DNA of 32,003 nt from NCBI GenBank assembly GCA_944346655.1, contig CALVMP010000012.1, forward strand, positions 1 to 32,003, given 5' to 3'. Under the pieces are notes generated by a model, which did no database searches, was not told the origin of the DNA, and saw only the letters and a list, made by a program, of their open reading frames with translations. The position numbers were made by a program, and so were the translations under genes. The first letter of the stretch is position 1. Each line of letters opens with the position of its first letter. Origin of the DNA: an uncultured Clostridia bacterium (lineage in GTDB: Bacteria > Bacillota > Clostridia > Christensenellales > Borkfalkiaceae). Positions 15,053 through 22,642 of this stretch are shown piece after piece.

Positions 15053-15649
15053 CTAAATGCTGTACATGGCATTGAAATCTTCGTCCGACAGGTATACCTT
15101 GAACCGCCCGAGCGAATCGGGGCTGGAGGATATGTAGACCTTGTCCATCATCCAGCCGAGGAAGGAACATGCCGTTGAGTAGTCGACGGGCAGATTTTTC
15201 CTTACGAGCAGAGCCGAGGCATAGCCATTATCTATGCACAGCCTGAGCGCCTCCACGCAGTATACCTCGTAAAAGCTTTCGGGCAGTTCGGGCGGGCGCC
15301 TGCGTTCGTCGCCGCCCTCGAAGAGGAAATTATACAGCCGTTCGGGGTCGATGTCGCACTTGCCGTCGTCGACGGCGCCGAAGAGCTCGCAAAACAGCCT
15401 GTCGCGCTCCTCGTCGCCGTCCGTCTCCGCCCCGTCAGCGGCGGCATATTCGGGGGGAAACTCCTCTTTTTCCACCGTGCAGACATAGGAGAGCCCGTCG
15501 GGGCAGGAAGCCGCCAGACCCTCCCTTACCATTGCGTCGACAACAGCCGCGGCTTTGGTGTAGCTTATGGAAAAGTGCGACTGTATGAGGGGGACGGAGA
15601 ACACTTCCTTTTCCCTGCAGAAGAGAATTATTTTGTTAAAACCGGTCAT
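15053..15649 (-). CDS. Protein with two FtsK-gamma-like winged-helix domains
   Basis: 198 residues. Two segments look like the DNA-reading gamma domain of FtsK/SpoIIIE: residues ~15-48 (FSVPLIQSHFSISYTKAAAV then VDAMVREGL) and ~131-176 (VEALRLCIDNGYASALLVRK then NLPVDYSTACSFLGWMMDKV). Both keep the family's S-x-LLQ-R-F-x-I-x-Y-x-x-A pattern, though the second has Leu-Pro-Val in place of the basic stretch. They are joined by an acidic linker (residues ~60-125). FtsK-gamma binds oriented DNA sequences and directs the motor; here the domain is on a separate polypeptide whose gene lies 12 bases after a VirD4-like ATPase gene of the same HerA-FtsK superfamily. AAGGAGG precedes ATG 15649. Function as a DNA-reading subunit is inference. 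Confidence 0.75.
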   Translation of the reverse strand: MTGFNKIILFCREKEVFSVPLIQSHFSISYTKAAAVVDAMVREGLAASCPDGLSYVCTVEKEEFPPEYAAADGAETDGDEERDRLFCELFGAVDDGKCDIDPERLYNFLFEGGDERRRPPELPESFYEVYCVEALRLCIDNGYASALLVRKNLPVDYSTACSFLGWMMDKVYISSSPDSLGRFKVYLSDEDFNAMYSI

Positions 15650-15661
15650 TTTGAACCTCCT

Positions 15662-17374
15662 TTAAATGTCCCAGCCCCTGCGCGGGCGGCTTTTCTTTAA
15701 CGTGAAGATATACTTTTCGTCAAAGGGATTGACCGAACTCACATAATCGTGCTCGGACGCCGCGGGCAGGGCGATGAATTCGGGACAGCGGTAATACCTT
15801 GTAAGCTTGGAGAAGAGCACGTAGCCCGAGTTCGCCTCGGTGACTATGCACTCGCCCTCGCCCAGGCAGGACAGTCTGCTCTTGGTTACGAGGCGGATTG
15901 TTTCAAGCTGGTAGTTGTCGATATCGTCACCCCTGCCGTTGAGCGCCGAAAGGGGGGATATGCGCGTTCTTTCGCCGCACTCGCGCGAAAACTGCTCGAG
16001 CGTGGAGTAGTTGTTGGAGCCCATGAACACCTTTACGTTGAGATTGTCGAGAATGATTTCAGATACCTCCTTGCCGTAAACGTTGGCAAGCTGGGCATAG
16101 GACTGGATTATGAGAATGAAAAAGATATTGCGCCCCGCGCAGGCGGAGATTGTGGTGTCGAACTCGTTTATGGCGGGGAAGTTGCCGAACTCGTCGAGGA
16201 CGAAATAGAAGGGAACTTCGAGTCTGCCGTCGGGGCTGCGGTTTGCCCGCTCTATGAGGAGCTTGTAGGCGTGCTGAACGAAGAGGGAAATTATCTGGTA
16301 GTGCGCCTTTATTTCGTCGCGGTAGTCAATGAAGATAGCCACGGGTTCGCGGACGATATCCTCCATATCGAACGAATTGCAGCCCGTTATGAGGCGCACG
16401 CCTACGTCGCGGAATACCGCGAGCTTGGCGTTGAAGGAGCTTATTACGCACTTGCGCGTGTTGGGCGCGTTTTCAATAAAGGAGTTTTTGGCGAGCAGGC
16501 GGGCGCGGGAGTTTTCGGGGCGCTTGGAAAAATAGCCGCCGTCGTCGTACCACGAGTCGCGGTCATCCCTGAACTGCGCCAAAATGGAAAGAATGGTGTT
16601 GAAGGAGAAGGTGTCCTCGGTTATGAGCTGCTTTTCGAAGTCGCCGTCGTCGCGGGCGTTGAGCGATTCCTCGCGGCTGTCCTCGAGCATAGCCCAGATG
16701 AACGCCTTCAGTACGTCCCTTGCCGTGTCCTCCCAGTAGGGGTCCCTGGTGTTGACGGTGGCAATGAACATGGCGGCCAAGTCGTCGATGTCCTTGCCGA
16801 CGTCGTCGACAGCCATTCTGACGATTGTCGAGAGGTCCCTGTCGAGCGCCTTGCGCGTTTTGTACACCTTGCCCCTGAAAACCGAGCGGGGACCGTCCTT
16901 GGTGTCGGCGACGCCCACCTCGTCATATACGGCGTACGCCTTCTGGTACTTGCGGTATATGGGGGTGAGCATATTCCAGCACTCGGAGTGGTTATAGTCC
17001 CTGAAGTTCATAAGGAGCACCTTGTACCCCGCCTCCCTCAACGCGGCGGAGGTGTGGCGGTAGAGCTCGCCCTTGGGGTCGGAAATTATCATGCTGCGCC
17101 TGTCCCCCCGCTTTGCGTTCGAAAGAATGGTGGGAATTACATACCCCGTCGTTTTGCCGAGGCGGGTCGCCGCGACGACGAGGGTGTGGTTTTCCTCCCC
17201 GGAATAGAGCTGCGAAAGTTTGCCGTCGCGGTATAAATTTGCCTTTAGCACGCCGCGCACGGGCGTTGAACCCAAACCTTCGTAGGGCACCCAGCCGAGA
17301 CCTTCGGCTGAGTCATAGTTTATGAGAGCGGCGTTTTCATAGTCGCCGAACACGTCTTTACCGAAATTTATCAT
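15662..17374 (-). CDS. VirD4/TraG-like coupling ATPase, soluble form
   Basis: 570 residues. HerA-FtsK superfamily, type IV coupling protein branch: Walker A AATRLGKTTG (residues ~68-77), IISDPKGELYRHT (~96-108), Walker B VPFYFVLDEFGNFP (~387-400) and the sensor-like IIQSYAQLANVYG (~422-434). Coupling proteins pump DNA or deliver substrates to conjugation machines as hexamers. The usual N-terminal two-helix membrane anchor is absent: the protein begins MINFGKDVFGDYENAALINY and has no hydrophobic segment before the ATPase. No relaxase, VirB4 or other mating-pair gene lies in the window. Its ATG overlaps the stop of the upstream gene (ATGA), which implies translational coupling; the FtsK-gamma gene follows after 12 bases. 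Confidence 0.92.
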   Translation of the reverse strand: MINFGKDVFGDYENAALINYDSAEGLGWVPYEGLGSTPVRGVLKANLYRDGKLSQLYSGEENHTLVVAATRLGKTTGYVIPTILSNAKRGDRRSMIISDPKGELYRHTSAALREAGYKVLLMNFRDYNHSECWNMLTPIYRKYQKAYAVYDEVGVADTKDGPRSVFRGKVYKTRKALDRDLSTIVRMAVDDVGKDIDDLAAMFIATVNTRDPYWEDTARDVLKAFIWAMLEDSREESLNARDDGDFEKQLITEDTFSFNTILSILAQFRDDRDSWYDDGGYFSKRPENSRARLLAKNSFIENAPNTRKCVISSFNAKLAVFRDVGVRLITGCNSFDMEDIVREPVAIFIDYRDEIKAHYQIISLFVQHAYKLLIERANRSPDGRLEVPFYFVLDEFGNFPAINEFDTTISACAGRNIFFILIIQSYAQLANVYGKEVSEIILDNLNVKVFMGSNNYSTLEQFSRECGERTRISPLSALNGRGDDIDNYQLETIRLVTKSRLSCLGEGECIVTEANSGYVLFSKLTRYYRCPEFIALPAASEHDYVSSVNPFDEKYIFTLKKSRPRRGWDI

Positions 17375-18951
17375 TTTGCGTTACCTCCGAATCCTATGGC
17401 GTTTGTAAAGTTGGAAGATGAAATGTACTGTTCGAGCATATGCGCGGTGACGGTTACTCCGCCGCTCCTCTCCGCGCCGCGCACGGCGGCTTCGATTGCC
17501 CTGCGGGCGACGGACGAAGTGCAGTCTGCAAGCCTTGAAAGGGCGTCGTCCGAAAGGCTTACAGCGCCGAACTCCTCTGCCATGCCGCCGAACACAGCCC
17601 TGCACTCCCCGTCGGTCATGGGCGAAATTTCCACCCTGCGGCAGCACGCTCTGAAGGGGTCTTCGTTGCGGCTGTCGGCAATGACGACGACGGCGGCGCG
17701 CCCGAGATTTAAGGTGACGCCGAGGTCTGCAAGGTGAAAGCGCGAGCGCTTTGCGGGGTCGGCAAAGTCGGCAACCGCCGAGAGTATGCCCCCGGGCACC
17801 TCGCCGCGCACGGTGATTATGTAGCAGTTGGGCTTGTCCTCGTCGGCGGTGCGCACAAAGATGTTGCCCCGCGAGGGCTCGGCGTCGTAGGAAGAGAGCG
17901 CGGACGCTTCTATGCGCTCGACATGCACGCCCGCAAGGCAGTCCGCGACGGCAGCCGAATAGGCTTCGGCAAGGTACGCGCCGTCGCACGAGAGCAGGAG
18001 CGAAGGACACTCGCCGCCCGCCTCAAGTACAGCCGAAAGGGCGCGGGACACCTCCTTTTCCTCCTTCCTGCAGAACGCGGGGGAGAGTTTTAACGGGGAC
18101 ACATGCGCGGGGAACTCTGCCCTGCCGAACTTTAAGGGCAGGTTGCCGACGGCGGCAATGAGGTCCTTTGCGTTAGAGTAGACAAGCCGTTCCTTGTCCC
18201 GCCCGCCGAGCACGGGGCTGTAGACGGTGCGGGCAAGCTTGGAATCGTACTGCCCGCGCTTTGCCATGCCGGAAGAGAACGCCTTGGCGACGAGCACGGC
18301 GCCTTCGGGAGCCTCCCCTCCGCAGCCGAGATCGCACGCCACGCCCGAGAGGGACGAAAAGGGCGTTCCCTCAGCCGCAAGCCTGAGGCGGGCGAGGTTG
18401 TAGTCGCGGTCGGGTCTGCTGTAGGCTATGAGCGCGAGGAGCGCGGGCACGTACAGCCAGTCGGCTGCCCTCGAGAGATACTTTAAGCCCTCGGCTTTGT
18501 TTTCCTCGAAGAAGATGCCGTTGTACATGAGGGTGCCGCAGACGGTGAGAGCCGCGACCGAACCCGAGTTTGCGCTGTCGGTCAAAGCCGCGTGGACTTC
18601 GTGGCGGGCGGCGTTCGCATTGGCAAAGACCGTCTTTTCAAGCGAGACGAGCACGTTACCCCTGATGCCGATAACCTCCTCATAGTCCTCGGACAAAGCC
18701 TTCCTTCTGCCCTCGATGACGGCAAAGTACTTGTTCAGCCGGCTGCGCAGCAGGAAGTCGTCGGCAGTCTTTATGCGGCTGACCTCCTCCGACGAAACTA
18801 TGGAGTACAGCCTCTCCTCTTCCTCCTCTTCTATGAAGAAGGTTTGGGCAAGGCGGGAAAAGAGTTCCTTTTTGTTCTTAAGAAACCTGCCTGCCATAGC
18901 CTCGCAGAGCATGTAGTGCGATAAAAATAATTCTGTTGTTGAGTTTAACAT
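17371..18951 (-). CDS. Sel1-like plus degenerate Lon-type AAA+ protein
   Basis: 526 residues. Residues ~1-100 are helical and acidic. Residues ~130-178 resemble Sel1 repeats (AALTVCGTLMYNGIFFEENK then AEGLKYLSRAAD). Residues ~315-495 have the order of an AAA+ module closest to Lon: a Walker A position without the lysine (LLLSCDGAYLAEAYS), a Walker B position without the acidic pair (CYIITVRGEVPGG), a sensor 1-like strand (AAVVVIADSRNEDPF), and the lid (RVEISPMTDGECRAVFGGMA ... LSDDALSRLADCTSSVARRA). It should not hydrolyse ATP. First gene of the VirD4 unit, overlapping it by 4 bases, so a scaffold or regulator of that motor is plausible (inference). ATG 18951 is set by AAGGAGG 6 bases upstream; an in-frame start at 18975 is less likely. 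Confidence 0.8.
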   Translation of the reverse strand: MLNSTTELFLSHYMLCEAMAGRFLKNKKELFSRLAQTFFIEEEEEERLYSIVSSEEVSRIKTADDFLLRSRLNKYFAVIEGRRKALSEDYEEVIGIRGNVLVSLEKTVFANANAARHEVHAALTDSANSGSVAALTVCGTLMYNGIFFEENKAEGLKYLSRAADWLYVPALLALIAYSRPDRDYNLARLRLAAEGTPFSSLSGVACDLGCGGEAPEGAVLVAKAFSSGMAKRGQYDSKLARTVYSPVLGGRDKERLVYSNAKDLIAAVGNLPLKFGRAEFPAHVSPLKLSPAFCRKEEKEVSRALSAVLEAGGECPSLLLSCDGAYLAEAYSAAVADCLAGVHVERIEASALSSYDAEPSRGNIFVRTADEDKPNCYIITVRGEVPGGILSAVADFADPAKRSRFHLADLGVTLNLGRAAVVVIADSRNEDPFRACCRRVEISPMTDGECRAVFGGMAEEFGAVSLSDDALSRLADCTSSVARRAIEAAVRGAERSGGVTVTAHMLEQYISSSNFTNAIGFGGNAK

Positions 18952-19001
18952 ATTTTCCTCCTTATTTGTAGCCAAACGCTCTTATATGCGTTTACAATTA
19001 T

Positions 19002-19030
19002 ATTTTAATATGCAGCGCCGCGCCGTTCAA
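19002..19030 (-). promoter_or_regulatory. Promoter of the VirD4-like unit
   Basis: On the minus strand TTGAAC (19025-19030), 17 bp and TAAAAT (19002-19007). A TATAAT box overlaps just downstream but has no matching -35. The predicted leader is ~45 nt. Confidence 0.6.
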
Positions 19031-19070
19031 GGCGGTTTTATTTATCCTTTGGGAAGCTTTTTACAAAATA

Positions 19071-19103
19071 AAAAACAACCTGTAAAATTTACAGGTTGTT
19101 TTT
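19071..19103 (-). terminator. Strong terminator after the XRE-type regulator gene
   Basis: A perfect 16-bp inverted repeat with a single-base centre (19071-19086 and 19088-19103, arms A5-CAACCTGTAAA). It ends in T5 on both strands and lies ~31 bases after the regulator stop codon, separating it from the VirD4-like unit. Confidence 0.9.
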
Positions 19104-19133
19104 AAAGGGTAAAAAAATATGCCTTTTTCGCCG

Positions 19134-19457
19134 TCAGTCAAAGACGATGATATCCTCCGGCTTTACGCCGGAGATGGCGCAATAAAATAGCATATCCTCC
19201 AGTCCTACGGGCGTTTTGCCCGATTCCCAGTTAAAAATAACGCTGTCCGAAACATTGAAAATTTTTGCAAGCTCTGCGCGGCTGATGTTCATGTCGATAT
19301 CGTACCTGCAATCTTCGCACAGACCCGAGCATTCGTTTTTGTCGTAGTTGAGGGCGCGGCATACGTTCCTGCGGAGCGCAAGATTGTCGTTCCTTAAAAT
19401 GAGCAGATTCCTGCCCGTCTTTTCCCAATTTATGTGCTTCCTTGAGATATTTGACAT
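19134..19457 (-). CDS. XRE-type helix-turn-helix regulator with a cysteine cluster
   Basis: 107 residues. Residues ~58-105 are an XRE/Cro-type HTH (SRAELAKIFNVSDSVIFNWE then SGKTPVGLEDMLFYCAISG), including the WE-G-K-P signature and the downstream helix. The N-terminal half is unusual: C33, C43, C47 and C50 (NVCRALNYDKNECSGLCEDC) could bind zinc or sense redox state. The start ATG 19457 is set by AGAGGATTATC; a start 105 bases upstream would add a Phe/Lys-rich stretch covering the promoter. It has its own promoter and terminator and sits between the YbjN/AAA+ unit and the VirD4-like unit, where it could control either. Confidence 0.85.
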   Translation of the reverse strand: MSNISRKHINWEKTGRNLLILRNDNLALRRNVCRALNYDKNECSGLCEDCRYDIDMNISRAELAKIFNVSDSVIFNWESGKTPVGLEDMLFYCAISGVKPEDIIVFD

Positions 19458-19506
19458 GATAATCCTCTTTGAATAATTTTTTTCGACAAATTTTGCCGGG
19501 AACGTT

Positions 19507-19535
19507 ATTATAACATATGTTTTTTTTAATTGCAA
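19507..19535 (-). promoter_or_regulatory. Promoter of the XRE-type regulator
   Basis: On the minus strand TTGCAA (19530-19535), 17 bp and TATAAT (19507-19512), with a ~43-nt leader to ATG 19457. Confidence 0.8.
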
Positions 19536-19567
19536 CAGTATTTTAAAAATTTTTTTGAACAATTTTT

Positions 19568-19598
19568 AAGCGCCGCGCGGAAACCCCGCGCGGCGCTT
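19568..19598 (-). terminator. Very stable hairpin after the second YbjN-like gene
   Basis: A 13-bp GC-rich stem (AAGCGCCGCGCGG at 19568-19580, pairing with 19586-19598) with a 5-base loop lies 19 bases after the stop codon. In the minus direction it is followed by AAAAATTG rather than U's; a T4 run exists only in the plus direction. It may stop RNA polymerase poorly but protect the 3' end. Confidence 0.6.
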
Positions 19599-19616
19599 TT
19601 GGTTTTAAATTACAAA

Positions 19617-20096
19617 TTATTCGTCCATGCCTTTAAGAAATTCCTCAAGCGACATGCGACCCTTTGCAAGGAGCAGAAGGGTGTCGTTGTACTTATCGAC
19701 GGTGTAGCCCGTGCAGGCGACCATGTAGGCGAGCAGGTCCTTTGAAATGAGGCTGTCCTTATAGCTTGCCGTCATTCTGAACATTACAGTGCCGTCGGCG
19801 AAGTTGTAGTCGAAACATCCGTCGGCGAGTTCGTAGTTTATGCGGCAGGTTACAACCGCGCCGAGCACCCTGTCGTCCCCGGAAAAGGTGACGGGTAAAT
19901 AGGAAAACAGGCGCACAAGCTCCCTTTCGGCGTCGACCGCGATAAGATAGTCCATGGGCAGATCTTCTCCGCGCATGGTGAATTTTACCATCATTTCGTC
20001 GTCCATGCGGTTGTAGCGCACCTCTTTTTCGTCGAGCATGGCACACAGGTTGTTATACATGTTCTGTGCATTTTTCATTAATATTGCGTCGGTCAT
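19617..20096 (-). CDS. YbjN-like protein, second copy
   Basis: 159 residues, AAGGAGG before ATG 20096. It has the YbjN pattern: an N-terminal helix (AQNMYNNLCAMLDEKEVRYN), a strand pair with GEDLPMDYLIAVDAERELVR, FSYLPVTFSGDDRVLGAVVT, then the family core NYELADGCFDYNFADGTVMF, and a C-terminal helix (LLAYMVACTGYTVDKYNDTL). YbjN folds like type III secretion chaperones and is thought to bind other proteins; no enzyme motif is seen. It is clearly a paralogue of the gene 12 bases upstream (shared GEDLP, NxxLxxGxFDYNxAxGxxxFR, SLIS, LL, TVDxYND), so this is a tandem duplication. It ends the AAA+ unit. Confidence 0.8.
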   Translation of the reverse strand: MTDAILMKNAQNMYNNLCAMLDEKEVRYNRMDDEMMVKFTMRGEDLPMDYLIAVDAERELVRLFSYLPVTFSGDDRVLGAVVTCRINYELADGCFDYNFADGTVMFRMTASYKDSLISKDLLAYMVACTGYTVDKYNDTLLLLAKGRMSLEEFLKGMDE

Positions 20097-20108
20097 ACCT
20101 TCTCCTCC

Positions 20109-20585
20109 TTACTGTATGAACTTTATTACCTCATCGGGTCCCATATTTTCCTTGGACACGGTGAAAAACTTATCGTTGTATTCGTCGACGGTGACGACCG
20201 TTGCGGCGAGCAGATACTTTAACAGATTTTCGGATATTAAGCTGTTTATGTAGCTTGAGGTAATTCTGAATAAAATTACGCCGTTGGCAAGATTATAGTC
20301 GAAACTGCCGTTGGGAAGCCCGTGGTTGGCGAGACTTACGGCGATTGCCATCAAAACGCGCTGGTCCTCGGGGACCTCGAAGGGAAGCTGCGAAAAGATG
20401 ATTATTATCTGCTTATCGGCGTCCACCTCAAGATGCAGCGAGATGGGCAAATCCTCCCCCTTGGTGCCGGTGGTGATGGTTAAATCCTCCTCGTTTGCGT
20501 CGTAGGTCCAGTCGAGGTTGTCGAGCATGCCGCACAGCGACCTGAATACGTTTTTTGCCTGCTTGAGTTGATTGTTGTCTGCCAT
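20109..20585 (-). CDS. YbjN-like protein, first copy
   Basis: 158 residues, AAGGAGA before ATG 20585. Same architecture as its downstream paralogue: AKNVFRSLCGMLDNLDWTYD, KGEDLPISLHLEVDADKQII, FSQLPFEVPEDQRVLMAIAV, NHGLPNGSFDYNLANGVILF, SSYINSLISENLLKYLLAAT, VVTVDEYNDKFF. The gene begins 12 bases after the AAA+ gene, and the pair may act as chaperones or adaptors for the AAA+ protein (inference; CbxX-type ATPases commonly act on a partner encoded next door). Confidence 0.8.
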   Translation of the reverse strand: MADNNQLKQAKNVFRSLCGMLDNLDWTYDANEEDLTITTGTKGEDLPISLHLEVDADKQIIIIFSQLPFEVPEDQRVLMAIAVSLANHGLPNGSFDYNLANGVILFRITSSYINSLISENLLKYLLAATVVTVDEYNDKFFTVSKENMGPDEVIKFIQ

Positions 20586-20597
20586 AATTTTCTCCTT

Positions 20598-22607
20598 TTA
20601 TATATTGAAACCGATTGTGGTTTTACGGGGCTCGTTGAACGCAAACTCCCTGTCGGCGGTTGCGTGTTCGAAGTCCTCCTTGGTGAGGATTACTTCCTTT
20701 TTGCCCTCGAGCTGACAGCGCAGAGCCGCCTTGCCGCAGGTGCGCTCGAACAGGTTGCGCACATAGCGGGCGTTGGAAAATTCCTTTGCCTGCATCAGAC
20801 TTTCGGGCAGATTTAAAAAGTATTGTTCGGCGGCTGAAAGGAGAGACTTGTCGTATTTGAGCTTGTACCTCGTTTCCGCCTGCTTTTCGAAGATCTGATA
20901 GAGCTCCTCCCTCGTGAAGTTGGGGAACTCCAAAGTGTAGGGCATGCGGCTGGCAAGCCCGGCGTTGCCCTGCATCATAACTTCCATGTCGTCGGTGTAG
21001 CCCGCCATTATTACCACAAAGTCGCTGCGGTGGTTTTCCATTTCGGCAATGAGAGTGTCGAGCGCCTCCCTGCCGTAGTCCCTGCTGTCCGCGTCCCCGC
21101 GGTAGAGGGAATACGCCTCGTCGATGAAGAGCACCGAACCGTACGCGTCGCGGCATATGGCTGAGGTTTTGGGCGCCGTTTCGCCGACGTACCTGCCGCA
21201 GAAATCCCTGCCCTTGTATTCATAGAAGTTGCCCACGCGGAGCACTCCCTTTTCCTTTAAAATTCTGCCGAGCAGGCGGGCGACAGTCGTCTTGCCAGTG
21301 CCGGGATTGCCCACGAAGCGCATGTGGAGGCACGGTCTGTCCTCTTCCGACCTCAGCGCCAGTTCTATCTGGGCGATTATCTCGTTTACCCTTGCCACTA
21401 TCCCCTCGCTGCCGACGAGTGATTTGAGCTCCTCCATGGCGGTTTTTCCGCCCTTTACGGGATTTACCGAACATATGAGAGCCGCCTCCTTCTGTCCGAT
21501 GACGGCTTCGTTTTTATTGAGGCGGGCGTTTTTGAGCTGCTTTTGGTAGACGAGCTCGCGGACGACCTTGCGCACGGTATTTATGCCGTAGAACCTGCCG
21601 TCGCTCTTTTCCTCGGCTATTCTCTCGAAAAAACAGCTCCATGCATTCTGCGAAAGGGAGAAGCCCAGCCTTTCGAGCTCGGCTTTGGCGCAACCCTTCA
21701 GCTCCTCAGCGGAGAGGGGCGGGAAGGCGACGGGAGTTATGCTTAAAACGTCGCCGAGGGCAAAGCCCACCCTCGAGAGCACGTCCTTATCGACAAAGGG
21801 AATGCGGAATACGATGATGTTGCCTGCGGCGCTCTTTTCGACGGTGCGCATGAACTGCCTGAAGGCGGAGGAGGACGTCTCGTCCATCCATTCGCTGATA
21901 TCGATGCACACTATTCTGTACTCGCCCGGTCTGTTTATGCGGTTGAGCGCGGAATATGCCGCGTCGAAGGGGTCGTTTTCCGAGCGGGAGAGCCTGACTT
22001 CGGTCTCGTCCGCAACCTTTGCAAGTCCGAGAGCGGTTATGTATCTTCCCAGAATTTCAAGGTAGGTCGACAGCCCGCAGCCATCGCCTATCGAGAAGAG
22101 ATAGGAGCGGTTCAAAAACACCTCGCCCGTGCCCGAGGAGGCAAGCAGCGGGGCAACCTCCTCCAGTTCCTTTAAAAGACCTTTGAACTGCACGGCGCCT
22201 ATCAGCCGTTCAGCCTCATTTTTTACCGCGGAGATATCCTCCCCTCTCCCCGGACGCATTGAAAATGCGCGGGGCGCGGAGCGTTTTTGCTCTTCCTCCG
22301 CGGCGCCCTCCTCTTTCTTTTCCGGCTGTTCCTCCGCATAGTCGCCGAGCTCGACGGAAAAAATTTTTCCTACCTCTTCGCCTTCGTACGCGGCGGAAAG
22401 AAGTTTTGAAATTTTATCCTCCGCCTCGGACGCGGAGAGAATGTTGCCCTCAAAGGAAAATGAAATTCTGTCGAAGGTCTGGTCCATGAGCGAAAACCCG
22501 TCTATTGAGAGCAATTCGCTCTTTATGAGGTCGACAGGCAGAAGGGCGTCCCCGCGGCGGCTGAGCACCCAGTTGCCGTCAAATTGTACAGTGAGTATCT
22601 TTTTCAT
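20598..22607 (-). CDS. CbxX/SpoVK-type AAA+ ATPase with a degenerate first ATPase domain
   Basis: 669 residues. The C-terminal AAA+ domain (residues ~395-655) is intact and of CbxX/CfxQ type: Walker A FVGNPGTGKTTVARLLGRIL (432-450 region), the pore-like segment GRDFCGRYVGETAPK, Walker B SVLFIDEAYSLYRG, sensor 1 VVIMAGYTDDM, arginine finger LASRMPYTLEFPNF. An earlier AAA-like domain (residues ~165-350) has FSIGDGCGLSTYLEILGRYI with no Walker lysine and RIVCIDISEWMD at the Walker B position, so it is inactive. The first ~90 residues form a small alpha/beta domain. CbxX-type proteins remodel a specific partner, and EccA of type VII secretion is a relative. ATG 22607 has a weak GGGAAAG site. First gene of a three-gene unit with the YbjN pair, spaced 12 bases apart. 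Confidence 0.9.
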   Translation of the reverse strand: MKKILTVQFDGNWVLSRRGDALLPVDLIKSELLSIDGFSLMDQTFDRISFSFEGNILSASEAEDKISKLLSAAYEGEEVGKIFSVELGDYAEEQPEKKEEGAAEEEQKRSAPRAFSMRPGRGEDISAVKNEAERLIGAVQFKGLLKELEEVAPLLASSGTGEVFLNRSYLFSIGDGCGLSTYLEILGRYITALGLAKVADETEVRLSRSENDPFDAAYSALNRINRPGEYRIVCIDISEWMDETSSSAFRQFMRTVEKSAAGNIIVFRIPFVDKDVLSRVGFALGDVLSITPVAFPPLSAEELKGCAKAELERLGFSLSQNAWSCFFERIAEEKSDGRFYGINTVRKVVRELVYQKQLKNARLNKNEAVIGQKEAALICSVNPVKGGKTAMEELKSLVGSEGIVARVNEIIAQIELALRSEEDRPCLHMRFVGNPGTGKTTVARLLGRILKEKGVLRVGNFYEYKGRDFCGRYVGETAPKTSAICRDAYGSVLFIDEAYSLYRGDADSRDYGREALDTLIAEMENHRSDFVVIMAGYTDDMEVMMQGNAGLASRMPYTLEFPNFTREELYQIFEKQAETRYKLKYDKSLLSAAEQYFLNLPESLMQAKEFSNARYVRNLFERTCGKAALRCQLEGKKEVILTKEDFEHATADREFAFNEPRKTTIGFNI

Positions 22608-22642
22608 GTGTTTCTTTCCCGGATAAAATGTATTACAAGACT

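Noticed and set aside
15749-17236. A 495-codon open frame on the plus strand opposite the VirD4-like gene
   Set aside because: It is antisense to a gene with clear Walker motifs. The codon bias of the true gene leaves the opposite strand open, and its translation shows no domain and repetitive Val/Gly/Glu composition.
15662-17374. Integrated conjugative element carrying the VirD4-like gene
   Set aside because: No relaxase, VirB4/VirB6, integrase or attachment repeats are visible in the window, and the ATPase lacks its membrane anchor. A degraded element extending outside the window cannot be excluded, but both flanks here are ordinary genes.
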